Assembly (NCBI GenBank): GCA_004154925.1 | Contig: QJNS01000059.1 | Span: 1 to 64,000, forward strand | Reading direction: 5' to 3' | Length of the DNA stretch: 64,000 nucleotides | Origin: Monosporascus cannonballus | Lineage: Eukaryota > Ascomycota > Sordariomycetes > Xylariales | Part shown: piece by piece, positions 1 through 11,639 of the stretch | Layout: the number at the start of each line of letters is the position of its first letter | How positions within the stretch are numbered: position 1 is the stretch's first letter | The notes under the pieces: model-generated | Database searches by the model: none | What the model was told of the DNA's origin: nothing | The model's input: the letters and a program-made list of their open reading frames with translations, nothing else | Translations under genes and position numbers: made by a program

Positions 1-206
1 AATAAAAAAAATAAAAAAAATAAAAAAAATAAAAAAAATAAAAAAATTAAAAAAATTAAAAAAATTAAAAAAATTAAAAAAATTAAAAAATTTAAAAAAA
101 TTAAAAAAATTAAAAAATTTAAAAATTTTAAAACCATTAAAAAATTAAACAAAATTAAAAACATTAAAAAAATTAAACAAAATTAAAAAAAATTAATAAT
201 TGGATG
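1..206. repeat. A-rich low-complexity tract
   Basis: About 200 bases of A-runs broken at near-regular intervals by single T or TT, so one strand is almost pure A/T with strong A bias. It has no coding content and no telomere-type repeat. Its left limit lies outside the window. Confidence 0.9.
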
Positions 207-874
207 GTGGGCAAAGCACATTCTCGACTGTGGGGAGGGCGGAAGGTCGTTCCTCGGGGGTCTGAGTCTGGCCCGAGGAGCCTGGTTCGATTCGTTCTTT
301 TCTTATTACTCTCTTCCATTCCTCATGTTCTGGTCCTGGTGAATCGAAGGCTGGCTATCAGCACCGGATAACCGGTAATTAGACCATGCGTGGGCTTACA
401 GATATACCCATTGGGGTTTCTAGATATCAGCTTACGACAGCCGGACCACTTGTCTACAACGCCAAATCCGCTCAGTTCTGGGGGTTGATAGCCCATCGAT
501 TTGTGGCTTGATCGCCCAAGAACTTTTCAGCACTTCCTCGGCCCGTTACATAACTTTATGGATAAGTATCTAAATCATAGCAAATAGGCAGTTATATCCC
601 CTCCCTTGAACTCATACCTGATGCACATCCCCATTAATACCTAGACAGGTGTGAGATAAGCGAGGGTGCGACGCTAACCACAAGACCAAAAGATCAACAA
701 TTCCAAACCCCAATTGGGATTTGGGCACCCAAATCCACCTTATAAGAGCGCATGCAACAAGCCTCCAGCTACATTATAACAGGCCTTAAATATATTTTTC
801 TAAATTATATTCTCTAAATAATTATTTTCCAAAAATTATAAGAATAAATAAGGGTGTGTATTACGTATTATATA
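207..874. other. GC-balanced non-coding island
   Basis: Base composition changes abruptly here from A-rich to balanced and becomes AT-rich again after about 780. No long reading frame and no recognisable protein is present. A 7-bp stem (CCTCGGG/CCCGAGG) lies near 253-279. The segment contains the tRNA-like dispersed repeat at 649-709. It looks like unmutated, low-copy or too-short-for-RIP sequence. Confidence 0.6.
649..709 (-). repeat. tRNA-like dispersed repeat, copy 1
   Basis: Read on the minus strand, this stretch contains a TGTGGTTAGCG-type segment resembling a tRNA D-arm/box A, then an anticodon-arm-like stretch. About 60 bases match 11175-11233 in inverted orientation, with differences mostly of RIP type in the second copy. 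No convincing box B follows at tRNA spacing, so it is a repeat with a tRNA-like head rather than a tRNA gene. Confidence 0.5.
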
Positions 875-895
875 TGTTATGATCTAACGGGCTTG
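875..895 (+). repeat. Gypsy LTR 5'-end fragment
   Basis: Twenty-one bases match the 5' end shared by the Gypsy LTRs in this window (TGTTATGA.CTAACGGGCT). They are in forward orientation and abut the oppositely oriented LTR at 896. The rest of that LTR is absent, so this is a broken or recombined LTR end. Confidence 0.6.
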
Positions 896-1297
896 TGTGA
901 CGGCTAGGGGGTTTAACCAACTATTAAACCTTAGTCGTACAGGTTTATGTTGGCAGGAGTATTGTGGGAATCTGAGCAATGGATACAGTAATCATGTCAC
1001 GTCTCGTAATACCAAGGGTACCTTAGGTAACAATGTTGTATTGCAAATAATTGGTATTGGTAAGTATTACAAGCTGAAATTATTTAAATTATGGAAATAA
1101 TAAATGTATATATTTTTTTCCCTTTTGGCTTGATTATTTCTAATTACGTAGCCGGTAATGATTATAATTATTTGGGATCACCTTTAATTACTGATAATCA
1201 CTGGCTTAGCGGTAATCACTGTTACGTAACCCGAAGGGTAACCCGTATAATCCCTATTTGACCGTTTCTTGAGGCCGGAGCTTATTAGGTCGTAATA
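896..1297 (-). repeat. Element 1 3' LTR
   Basis: On the plus strand it begins TGTGACGGC and ends GGTCGTAATA, with terminal TG..CA changed to TG..TA by one RIP-type C-to-T. It pairs with 7445-7844. It is the less mutated of the two LTRs. The U3 part carries a short reiterated GGTAATCAC-like motif not found in the other LTR subtypes here. Confidence 0.88.
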
Positions 1298-1373
1298 CGA
1301 TTTCCTTTTTCTCAAAATCTTGCTTTCAAGATTTTTTTTTTACTTAATAAGTAACCCCTTTTTGTGCTTAATT

Positions 1374-1987
1374 ATGTCGTTTCGTATTTCCAAAATCCGT
1401 CGTATTTTTCGTTCTTCTACCGTTCGTCATACTGACCTCGTAAAAGCCTTTAACGAATTTGGGTACGAAATTATGCCTTACTTTTATTGTTTTTAGAAAA
1501 ATATAAAGTGTGAAATAATAGAAAACGTTTTAAGGTGTAAGGAATATGTTAATCGGGGTTGATTCTATAATAATATTGGCGTATTGCTTTTTTTTTGTAA
1601 AATATTTATCGGAAATATTAATATTTGGCATACGAAAAAATATTTGCTAAAAAACGGTTATTAAAATTTTAACGGCTTTATTTGAAAACTTAACGTCGTT
1701 ATTAAAAAAATAAATAAAGTATTTTTCGTTTTATTCGTTTGCGTAAATAAAAGGCGTTAATTTGTTCGAAAGGCGTTATTATTCTATAACGTAAGCTTTA
1801 GTTATTAAACGAATTAAAAAAATAAAAACGTTAGGAATAAAAATAATTAGAAACTGCCGTTATAATTATTATATTAATATAGGCCGCAGCCGATTAACTT
1901 AATATTTCGGTTATTAATTGGTTAATTATGGACTGGGATACGTTTGTTATTATTAGTAAAACTTTTTTAATAGGCGTTTGGCGCTAA
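1374..1987 (+). pseudogene. Antisense Zn2Cys6-like accessory ORF, element 1
   Basis: This frame lies opposite to gag-pol, between the chromodomain and the 3' LTR. It opens with ATG and MSFRISKIRRIF, then a six-cysteine motif with C-x2-C-x6-C-x8-C-x2-C-x6-C spacing (first, fifth and sixth Cys now Tyr), the spacing of fungal Zn(II)2Cys6 clusters. A lysine-rich stretch follows. The end (INWLIMDWDTF, then GVWR and stop) matches the tails of the copies in elements 3 and 5, but total length is not a multiple of three, so an indel separates the two halves. Several TAA/TAG/TGA codons interrupt it. Zinc and DNA binding are inferred from the motif; the protein's role in the element is unknown. Confidence 0.72.
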
Positions 1988-4900
1988 TAAGAATTTTGGC
2001 GGGTTCCCAGATATTTTCGAAATCCCGATACTTTTTCTATTTAATTAGATACTGGGTAAATTCGTTTTATTTTCGTATATCGAAGATTTTTTCCACTTTA
2101 TATATTTATTCGTCCTTTATTTTTACGTCGTTTTATGCCATATACATTTTGATTATATCTGCTTCTAATTCAAATAAAAAGCATAAAAAATTAAATAAAA
2201 TTTGATTTTTAATAAAAGTTTTAATTAATAATTATTTTCTAAGATTCTTTTGGTGATTTTATATAAACCGATATACTTAAAATCGAGTTTTTGATTAAGT
2301 CGTTTTATTTAAATATTTTTAATAACGAGAAAAATTATTTCCCTTTTTTCGAAAGTTAAGTTTTTTAACCTTTTTTGGTTGTAATATTTATTTATTTGAT
2401 TTCGTACGAATTTTAATTCCGTTTTAATTTTTTGGTATAGCCGTTATACCTATTTTAATATAAAAATTATTTTAATATTAATCGGACGGTTATCGTATAT
2501 TTTTTATAGACTTTTGGAATAAAACCAAACTTTACATTTATCAATATTATTTTGATATTTCTACAATAATTAATATTATAAATTAATTGGGCAATTAATA
2601 ATTTATTAATTTAATTATTTTATTTGTAATTAATGTAATATCGTAAATAAATATTTAAGGTTTAATTTATTTGTTTTATTTATTTATCCGTTTAAAATTT
2701 AAATACGTTAAATAATTTATAATTAAGGCCGATTTATATTATTAGGTTTTGTTAAAATTTTTATACAAATATCGATCTTTTATTGAGAATAATTTTTATA
2801 AGTAATTAATATATATAAAAGTTTTTTTAAAGAAAATATATGTTATTTATTCGACATTGATGTTTTCGTAATATAGTAGGAAATAAAAAAAATTTCGCAA
2901 ACCGATTAACGATTACGAAAATATTGTTATAATATATCCTTATAACTGGATTTTCTGATATAGAAAATTTGGTAATAAAATTAAATGTAACTAAATATTA
3001 TAATCGTTTTATAACTGGTAATAGTTATAGTTTTTCGTATAGCTTATGTCGTCCAGTCTTTGTTCTGGCGTAAATATCGTATTACCGTATAATATTTTAT
3101 ACCGTTAATTTTATTTTAGGAAAAGAATATGTACGTTAAAATCGTTTTAAGGTTTTGCAAATTCTTGGATGTTTATATAGCTAATTTTTATATATTTTTC
3201 GTATTAAATTCTTTTGATATTCTTCTGGAATTTATATCTTATTTATCTTTTGAGTTTCCGAAAAATTATTATTATATAATTGGATTTTTTTAATATATGT
3301 CGAAAGGTACTGCCCGAATTGTCGTAATTTATTATAAGTATAAATATTTTTCTATATTAGTATTTAAAATTATATAATTAATTTTAATTAATTTCTTTTA
3401 ATGTCCGGTCGTCTGTTTAAGATATTTGCTTTATTATTCTCTAAGTTTCTTTTGTAAATAATAACGAAATCGAAGTTCGTTAATTTTTTTATATAACGAA
3501 ATTATTGTCCGGTAAATCTTTTGATCGTAGTAAATCGGGTAAGATTTTGATAATTCGTATAAACTTTAATTTAATGCAAATTTTCTTTTAGAAAATGCCT
3601 AAACTTTTAAAATCCCATAATAATGGCCATAATTCCTTATTTGGAATACCATAATTAAATTCGGTGTTTTTTTAATTTGTACGAAAAAAATATAATAGGG
3701 TATAATTTGCCTTAATTATTTCGTTATCCGATTATTACGCTTAACGTATAATCCGAAGTATCCGTTTTTAATTTAACGGGGCGGTTTAGATCGTATATAA
3801 TTGATATTAATTTGTTAATAATCGCATCCTTAATATCCTAAAATGCTTTTTTCGTATCTGGCGTTTATTTAAACCTTTTCGTTTTTTTTCGTAAGGTTCG
3901 TTAAAGGAATAATTATTCCGTTAAAATTTTGGATAAATTTCCTATAATAATTAGCGAATCCAAGAAATGCCTGTATTTTTTTGACTATGGTTGGCGTTTG
4001 CCATTTTGTGATTATAGCGATTTTTTGGAGTTTATTTTGATATGTTCTAGGGTAATAATATGTTCTAGATATTCCATTTCCTATACGTAGAACTGATTTT
4101 TTTCTGCGTTAATAAGTAATTTTGCGTTTTATGAAGCTTAAAAAAACTTTATAAACGTATTTTGCGTATGTTTTTTTATCTTTAAGAAAATGAGAATGTC
4201 GTCGAGGTAGCAAACGACAAAAATATCGAAATATTTTCGTAGTACGTAATTAGTTATCCGTTAGAAGATTACTGGTACGTTCGTAAGTCCTATTAGCGTA
4301 ACCAAATATTTAAATAGTCCGTATTTCGTTTTGAAAGTTGTTTTTTATTTGTATTTTATTTTTATTTTGATAAGGTTATATTTATTTTTAACATCAAATA
4401 TTATGAATTATTTGGTTTCGTAAAATCGGCTTTTTATTTCCTTAATTAGAGGTAATAATGTTCGATTTTTGATAATAATATCGTTTAGTTATTAATAGTT
4501 AATTATAAGTCGTAAGTTTCCGTTTTTTTTGGTACGAAAAATATCGGATATTTTGTTGGTGATTTCGAAGGTCGAATTTATTTTTTTTTAACCGATTTTC
4601 TAGGTATTTTTTAAAAGTACGTAATTCGTTTCCATTAAAGTTGTAAATGGGGTAAAATTTCGTCGAAAATCCTTTTTCAAAAATTATCTTATAATTTTAT
4701 TCGTAATATTTTAGTAATTTCGTATCGAGCTTTTTTTTTTGAAAAGTTATTTATATCTGTGGTATTGTAATAATATATTAATTAAAATTTTTAATCCCTT
4801 AGGCTGTTATTATTTTAGGTCGTTATTTAGTTGCTTTAATTTCGTTTTGATAGTAATAATAATATGTTGTATTTTTCTTTAATGTCTGTTTTCTTTTTTA

Positions 4901-6290
4901 TGTTTTGTTTTTTTTTTGATAGTAAGGTTTTTGTCGTATCCTTATGTTTGTATTCGTCGCCATTATCGATCGAATATTAAGATCTTAATTTTTTTTGGTT
5001 TGTTAATGGGATATAAGGCGAACCTTATTTGGCCAGTTCCGCCATTAATTAAAATTCCGTACTGGCGTATCCATGGTAATCTTAAGATTATATTATAATT
5101 CCCAAATAGAACGATATCGAAATTAATTGTTTAATATTGTCCTTAGATAAAAATCTTGAAGTGATTAATTTCCTATATGAGTTTTCTGTTGTCGTAGCTG
5201 AATTCCTGACTTTCGGTATTTATCGTTATATAGGGTTTTAATTTGTATTTTATGGCAGTTTTAGCTTATTAATTACATTCGGTATAATATAATTTCCGTT
5301 TAAAGCCTTGCAATTTACTATTACGGTATACTAGTATGTTCCGATTCGTATATCCAAAGTAATAAGGTTATTAACAGTTTTTATCGTCGCGTTTAAAGCC
5401 TTTCGTAAAAGTTCTTTTTAATTTTTTTAGGTTCCGTTATTTTGCGGCTTTTTTATAAGTGACTTTTTTCTCTTAATTCTTATTCCAATTTGTCGAATTT
5501 TATCTGTGTTTTTTCGTTTAGCGCGTTAAGCTGCTATATTTGTTATTGTTGCCGGCGTATTATTTTTTCGAGCTGTATTAAGTTTTCTTAATTTTGTTGC
5601 GATTTTTTTCCTTATCGAATAAATTGTTTTTTTATGTTTGTTATTATGTCTTATTATGCGTTATCTTAATTGTTGTTTTAGAGTTCGTTTGTAAATTAAC
5701 GTATTTCTTTTGATAATTTTCTTTTTGTAAGGGTTTATAATAAATGCCAATTGAAAATAAATATTTATAATAGTTTTTTGGCAATGGTTTTTTATTATAT
5801 GCTGGATTAATTCTTTTTCCGTTTGGTAGTTATATTATCAATAATAATAAAAGGGAGTTTTTTGCGGGTGTTGCTTTTTTTTAGGCTAATTTTTTATTTC
5901 GGCCAGCTGCTAAATATCTTTTAGGGCTATGGATCCAAAATATCGATATTATTATTTATCGTTTTTATTATCTTCGGTACGGTTTGGAAAATCGAATTCT
6001 TTATAATATATGCGAGTAATTCGTTCGTAAATATGCCGTTTCCATTTTTCGTAATTAGAATATTTTCGTTATTAACAATATATGGTATGCATTTTGCCGT
6101 ATCGATTAGTGGTTCCTGGACAGATTTTTTCCGTCTAATCCTGGTATTCGCGTAATTATCTTTGTAATGCTTTTTGTTATGTTTGCAATATCTGTTAAAC
6201 CTGCTTTTTAGCTTTTCGTATTTCTTATTGGACTTTTCGCCGTAGGGAACCTGGTATATATTTAGGCTAAATTATGTTAATAAATTTATT
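1960..6290 (-). pseudogene. Gypsy pol relic, element 1 (PR-RT-RH-INT-chromodomain)
   Basis: Domains run right to left. The retropepsin site (IVNCKALNGNYII, catalytic Asp now Asn) lies near 5291-5332. The RT catalytic motif CYLDDILIF is still intact near 4190-4222, and the RT end (FFGFANYY-like) lies near 3950-3990. The integrase core (FVIVNRFAKF, Asp now Asn) lies near 2855-2945. The chromodomain (QYLIKWKKY-type with FENIWEPAK) lies near 1985-2090. Stops occur throughout, mostly at positions where related copies have Gln or Trp. The chromodomain marks this as a chromovirus, a lineage that targets heterochromatin. The 3' end overlaps the end of the antisense accessory gene by a few tens of bases. 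Confidence 0.82.
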
Positions 6291-6299
6291 TCCGTTTTT

Positions 6300-7325
6300 T
6301 TGGGTTTTTTTGGATTATTTCTTAGGTATAGGTTTTTAATTATCTTAATAGGGTTTTTTTAAATACCTTATATTATATTACCTTATGTCCCATTTTGTGA
6401 TAATTTTAATATTTAATCTGGTTTTAATTTTTCTTACAAGTGCCTTTTAGTTCTATAAGTCCTAGTTCCGTGCCGTAAAAATGTTATTACGTCGAAAAAC
6501 GTTAATATTAGCCGTATATTAAGGCTTATTATTATTTTTTCTTTTAATGCTTTTAATGCGTTAAGTATATTATCGACCGTTAATCTTAATTATTATAGCG
6601 ATATAATCCGATAACATATTAGGCTAATTAAGTTTAAAAAGATTTTTTTATATTTTTTTTTCAGGCCGTCGAAAAATTTAGCTATTAATACTTTTTGTTT
6701 TTAGTTCAGTTTAACGGCTAATTAAACTAACGTACTGCCGTAATTAGATGTTAATTCTTTTTGTCGCAATTATTAAATTTGTATTTCGGCTTTTGCTTTT
6801 TCGTTTATTATTTTAAAAGTTTTCGTTAATATTTATTCGAATTATTCGTAATTCTTATAAATTCGCATTATTTCCGGGTTTCGTTTTTTAATTAATAAAG
6901 TAATATATATTTTATAACGGATTTAAATTATATGGCCGTATTTTCGGTAAATTGTTCGATTACGAATTTAATTTGTATATTAAGCATAATTAATCCAATA
7001 GAAAAATATTCGAAATATATTTGGTATTAAGTTAAAAATAATTATAACTTAAGTAAGGTTCCGTCGAAAAGTTCTAATTTAAAAGGTTTAAGGATTTTTT
7101 CTGATTTTTTGGTAAAATTTAGCTAAATAATTTGGTTTATTTAAAAAGGCTTTCCGGTTTTAGAAAATCTTTTTTGTCTTAAGCTTCTTATAGGCGGCTT
7201 AAAAAAACGTCGTAGGATTATTATTGTTTTTTAAGCTGGATAATGCGTTCGTTTATAATATCTAGTCGTCGAAGAACTTTTTCGCGAAAAAGGCAAAACT
7301 TTTCCTTTTCGTCCTCGGATTCCAT
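6300..7325 (-). pseudogene. Gypsy gag relic, subtype A, element 1
   Basis: The gag frame starts at an ATG on the minus strand (MESEDEKEKFCLFREKV), 120 bases inside the 5' LTR, and runs to a zinc knuckle near 6372-6413 (C-x2-C-x4-H-x4-C, with Cys positions now Tyr but His kept). Gag forms the particle and binds RNA. This N-terminus is shared with element 6 but differs from elements 2-5, so two gag subtypes coexist with one pol type. Stops of RIP type break it. Confidence 0.65.
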
Positions 7326-7444
7326 TTTAGTGTCCGGGTAATTAAGGATCTGGTAAATAGGTTATTCGGGCTGTTTACTAATAAACATAATGTTGGCGAT
7401 ATTGCTCAAAGTTTAACGGTATTATTAAACAAAAACTTATAACG

Positions 7445-7844
7445 TATAACGGCTAAAAGATTTAATTAATTATTAAATTTTAGTCGTACGGATTTATGTT
7501 AATAGAAATATCGTAGGAATTTAAATAATAAATATAGTAACGTATTACGTTTCGTAATACCAAAGGTACTTTAGATAACAATATTATATTGCAAATAATT
7601 AATATTAATAAATATTATAAGCTCAAATTATTTGAATTATAGATATAATAAATATATGTATCTTTTTCCATTTTGGCTGAATTATTTCTGATTACGTAGC
7701 CGGTGGTAATCATGATTATTTTCGATTACCTTTAATTATCGATAATTATTAACTTGGCGGTAATTACCGTTAAGTGATCCGAGAGGTGGCTCGTATAATC
7801 CCTGTTGACCGTTTCTTAAGGCCGGAGCTTGTTGGGTCGTAACA
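7445..7844 (-). repeat. Element 1 5' LTR
   Basis: This 400-bp partner of 896-1297 begins TATAACGGC (RIP-mutated TGTGACGGC) and ends GGTCGTAACA on the plus strand. It is more heavily mutated in its left half than its partner. Confidence 0.88.
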
Positions 7845-10547
7845 AATCCCATATAAAGTTTTAAAAATTATTAATCCGAAATTTTTAAAATTAAATTTAA
7901 TTTAACGCTATTTATTATATAATGACGCACAGTTAATACAAAATTAAAATCTTTATTTTCTTATATATATTTAGTTTTAGTTAAAACGGATATAGTATTA
8001 TAAATTCGAAAAAATAACGAAAATACTATTTTAAATAAGTTATAACCTTTTACCCGTTTTAAGTTCATATAATAATATTATAACTTTACGAATCAAAATA
8101 ATAATATATAAAGTTTAAAATTGTATATAACAAATTTCGAAATATATTTTTTCTAAAATAGCTAAATACAAATCATATATTTAAAGGTTCAAGATGAAGA
8201 GTTTAATTATTTAAGTATTTAATTGTTTAAAAGGAAATATGTATTTTTATTTTATGTTTTTACCGAGTTTTTGTTAATATAAATAAAATTAACTTATAAT
8301 TTAACATTATATATATGGCTACTAATAATAGAAAAAGTGTATGTTATTAATTTATTGACCTTATATTAACTATTGTATTTAACTAATAAAGTCTTATTTT
8401 ACGACAAAAATAAATTAATATAATATATAATTTAGCTTTCGAAAAACTTAATATTTGGTTATTATTAAAAGAAGTTTTAAAATATTCTAAGTATTTAAAA
8501 CCTTTGCTTAATAATTAATAAAATTATAACTTAAGTTATATTATTAATTACGTTAACAAAAAAAGGAATATTTATATTAAGAATATTTCTTTTTCTTGTT
8601 TTAAAATTCGTAAATACGAAAAAAGTTAATTTCCAAACATTTAATTATATAATTACGGGATAATATAATTATATTACATTTGATTATAAATAAGTATTTA
8701 ACGATCAATTTTAAATTATTATATTAAAATTTGTTTTTTGAGCTATGATAGAATTTGGTTATTATTATCAAAATATATTTGTTATTAAAATAAGAACACT
8801 TTCGGCTTAACAATATTATTTTGCGTATTTAATAACCGTGGGTATTTTTCTAAAAAGTAATTGCACAATTTAAAAGTTTTTGTTAAATCGGCAGCTTAAC
8901 TAAATATATTTACAAGGCGAAAATTCGGCGTTTTATTATTAATTATATCGATATTAACCTTTCTATTATTTTTTATTTGAAAATTAGTATCTCAATTAAA
9001 TTTAATAATATACTTTTTATGATAAAAATTATTACTTTTGTTAATAATAAAATAAAAACCATAAATATCCGTCATTATCTAATTAAAATTATAATAAACC
9101 GAAAGTATTTATAAAAATTAGAAAAGGATTATTAGATTCTATCATTCCGAAACATATTATAAAAACTAAATTTATATATACAATAGATTAAAACATTTTA
9201 ATTGTTTTATTTCTATTGTAAAATTTATTAACGTTTTTAAATTACATACCAATAGTTTAGATATTAATTAAATAATATGATAAAATATCCTACGAAGAGT
9301 GTATATAAAATTATATCATTAAAAGCGATTATTTATAATTAATTATAAATAAATTAAATCTTGGATTAAAAAAGAGTAAATGAATGAAAAAAATATAAAT
9401 CCGAAAGATTAAAAAGTTATAATATTTATAAAAACATAAAAATTATAATAGAAATAACGTAATAAATTTAGATAATAAAAGAATAATATCTAATTTATTA
9501 GAAACAATTTCGACTATAAAGAAAAATTGTTTAATTTTATACATATTTTTCGGCTAGTTAAAATATTATTTATGTTATTTAAAAATTTCGAAAATAAACA
9601 ATTTTAATTTATAATATTGCATGAAACCAAGGTTGTAATAATATATATTATCTAACAGCATGTATATTCGTAAACCGATTTTAATATATTTAAAAACCCG
9701 AAGTTGTTATGTTTAAAAAATGGAATAATTTTATTTCCGTGACATTGTATTATAATATTTATGCGTTTCATTTCTTTTATATACTTAAAATTTTAAATTT
9801 GAAAATATTTTTATAAAAATAATGGAAACTCAGTCTTAAGAAGACGGTTATATAAAAATACCAAGTTTTTAATATACATAATGATAAATCTTTTATGTAA
9901 TTATATTTATTGATCGGTAAAAAAGAAAATAAATATTTATTTTTATTATATTTAGATTGTCTTTATTTAATAAATTTCGGAATAAATTAAACGAAATTGA
10001 AGAAATACATTTAAATTAAAATAAAATAAAATTAGAAAAAGAAAGGTCTCGGATTTATTAAATTATATTATTAAAATATTTTAAAAACGGCTTGGTTTTA
10101 ATATTAGATATAATATATACAAAACATTTTAATTTCGATTTTATTAGAAATATAAGTAATTTTCTATAAATAATGCAATTTTCTGAACTAGAAATTACGG
10201 CGATATATTTTTATATTATAAATTAATTTATATAAGTTACCGATTATTATTACTTTTTTAATTCGATAAATATCGAACGAAATTACAAAATCGCTATAAG
10301 TTGTACATAGTTTTAATTAAGGTATATCCTAAATAACTAGTCAATTTAAATTAGTAATTAACTATTGAATGCTAATTTTGATAATTTAAATGTTAAACCA
10401 ATATATATTTAATACAATTTTATAATTTGGAATTATAATTTCGATTATAATAATGTTTATATTTACATACGTAATTTCTAACGTGTTAAGTAATTTTGAT
10501 TAAACATTTATTTTATTTTTTTTATTTATATTATCGGCACAAAATTG
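7845..10547 (-). repeat. Unclassified RIPed repeat family, copy 1
   Basis: Very AT-rich sequence with no surviving frame. Its reverse complement aligns in order with 18600-21140. Matching landmarks include the block around 9700-9830 with 19000-19130, the block around 8870-8930 (GCGGCTTA/ATTTAAC region) with 20035-20070, and the block around 8060-8110 with 20890-20950. The colinear similarity over about 2.4 kb shows one dispersed element family. I could not recognise reverse transcriptase, transposase or helicase motifs in either orientation. Its left edge coincides with the end of element 1. Confidence 0.6.
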
Positions 10548-10610
10548 TAAGAATATAGCCTTATATATGTCTTAATAAAACCTTAACCTAATATTAAGAA
10601 AAGTAACTAG
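10548..10610 (+). repeat. 63-bp direct repeat, left copy
   Basis: It begins TAAGAATATAGCC and ends AAGTAACTAG. It matches 11091-11153 in the same orientation with scattered differences. The two copies bracket the tRNA-like segment and 0.4 kb of mixed composition. Confidence 0.7.
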
Positions 10611-10690
10611 TCGTTAATAGCTCAAATAGCACAGCTGACTCACACACCCGACGGGCAATAGTTTAATTCTCTCGAAAAGCGCATTTTTCA
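10611..10690 (+). repeat. tRNA-like (SINE-type) head
   Basis: A box A-like TAGCTCAAATAG (10618-10629) and a box B-like AGTTTAATTCT (10660-10670) sit 42 bases apart, the spacing of a pol III internal promoter. Both deviate from consensus by RIP-type changes. The anticodon arm does not fold, so this is not a functional tRNA. The following 300 bases of mixed composition (to about 10990) may be the body of a SINE. Low certainty. Confidence 0.4.
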
Positions 10691-11090
10691 AAGCAGATTG
10701 ATCACCTGCGACGGAGGTATAATGGGACTAATCACCCTTGCCGAAATGTTAAGTCGTACAAGAATGGCGCGTATGTAAAGTCGCGTAACGAAAAAGCGCA
10801 TAAGAAATTATTATCGCTTAAAGTCGTGGCGATAAGACCAAAAAAAGGTCGGAGGTTAGGTGGGCCCACTCTAAACCTTTTGTATGCGTAGTAGCACTGC
10901 TCCAAATTACGACGAGGCTTCTTTTCTTTGGCCTTAGCCAAATAGAGCTTAGCCAAAAACGCTATTATCTAACTTAACGAAATACGGGTAGTCACTGTCA
11001 GAAAAAGAAATTCTGCATAAAAATCCAATTATACGAAAGGGGTAATTAATAGCTTTAAAGACCAAAGTTCTTAAAAAGACGAAATAAGTA

Positions 11091-11153
11091 TAAGAATATA
11101 GCCCTATATATATCTTTATAAAACCTTGTCTAAATGTCGAAAAAAGTAACTAA
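11091..11153 (+). repeat. 63-bp direct repeat, right copy
   Basis: Partner of 10548-10610. Both begin TAAGAATATAGCC and end near AAGTAACTA. The spacing between copies is 543 bases. Confidence 0.7.
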
Positions 11154-11174
11154 GTTGCTGATATAATTAAAAAA

Positions 11175-11233
11175 GGTTTGGAATTATTAACCTTTTGGTG
11201 TGGTGGCTAACGTTGCACCTTCGTTATCTTACA
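11175..11233 (+). repeat. tRNA-like dispersed repeat, copy 2
   Basis: Inverted match to 649-709, reading GGTTTGGAATT then TGTGGTGGCTAACG on the plus strand. The latter resembles a tRNA D-arm. It lies directly right of the 63-bp direct repeat. Confidence 0.5.
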
Positions 11234-11560
11234 AAAATATAAGATTTTTTTAATATTCTTTTAATATTTTTAACCTCTTTTTTATTACAGTACTTATATT
11301 TATATAATTCGTTTATTTTTGTATCGTTATCAAAATCGCCTAATTTATTAAAATTGTCAGCAGTTCCAGTGATCAAATGCAGGAAACTGGTGATAACTTG
11401 ATAATCTATACTAGGAAAAACTAAAGAAGTCTAGGACATACCGCCCTTACATATACGTCCTGTTTGTACAAACGGTAGTCCCTAGACAAACGCTATCCCA
11501 GGTTACAAAGCATTACTTCAAAACGCTAGCCGTAAGCATTTAAAGCACCTAATTGCCGAT
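11234..11560. other. Non-coding stretch left of the Copia relic
   Basis: AT-rich to about 11345, then about 210 bases of balanced composition with a 12-bp palindrome GTTTGTACAAAC near 11462-11473. No gene is visible. It may hold the Copia 3' LTR, but I found no partner copy to prove that. Confidence 0.4.
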
Positions 11561-11639
11561 ACGCTCTTTTGCATCAAATAACCTTATCCACTAAAGTTTT
11601 CAGTTTATATAAGAATTCAACTTTTATTTTCGTTAATTT

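Larger units (their letters stand above)
896..7844 (-). mobile_element. Ty3/Gypsy chromovirus, element 1 (full length, RIPed)
   Basis: Full-length LTR retrotransposon of 6.95 kb transcribed right to left. It has 5' LTR 7445-7844, gag, pol with protease, RT, RNase H, integrase and C-terminal chromodomain, an antisense accessory gene, a polypurine tract next to the 3' LTR (about 1298-1312), and 3' LTR 896-1297. All frames carry many stops of the CAA-to-TAA type, so it cannot move on its own. The five bases on each side (GCTTG and AATCC) do not match. The left side is another LTR end, which suggests rearrangement rather than a simple insertion. Its gag is of the same subtype as element 6. Confidence 0.9.

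Noticed and set aside
1..206. Telomeric or subtelomeric end
   Set aside because: No TTAGGG-type repeat on either strand; simple A-rich tract only.
207..300. Possible tRNA gene (GGTTCGATTC box B-like with a stem loop)
   Set aside because: No box A at the right distance and no cloverleaf can be drawn.
1978..2205. 75-codon plus-strand frame in element 1
   Set aside because: Shadow of the chromodomain region; the true antisense gene ends at 1987.
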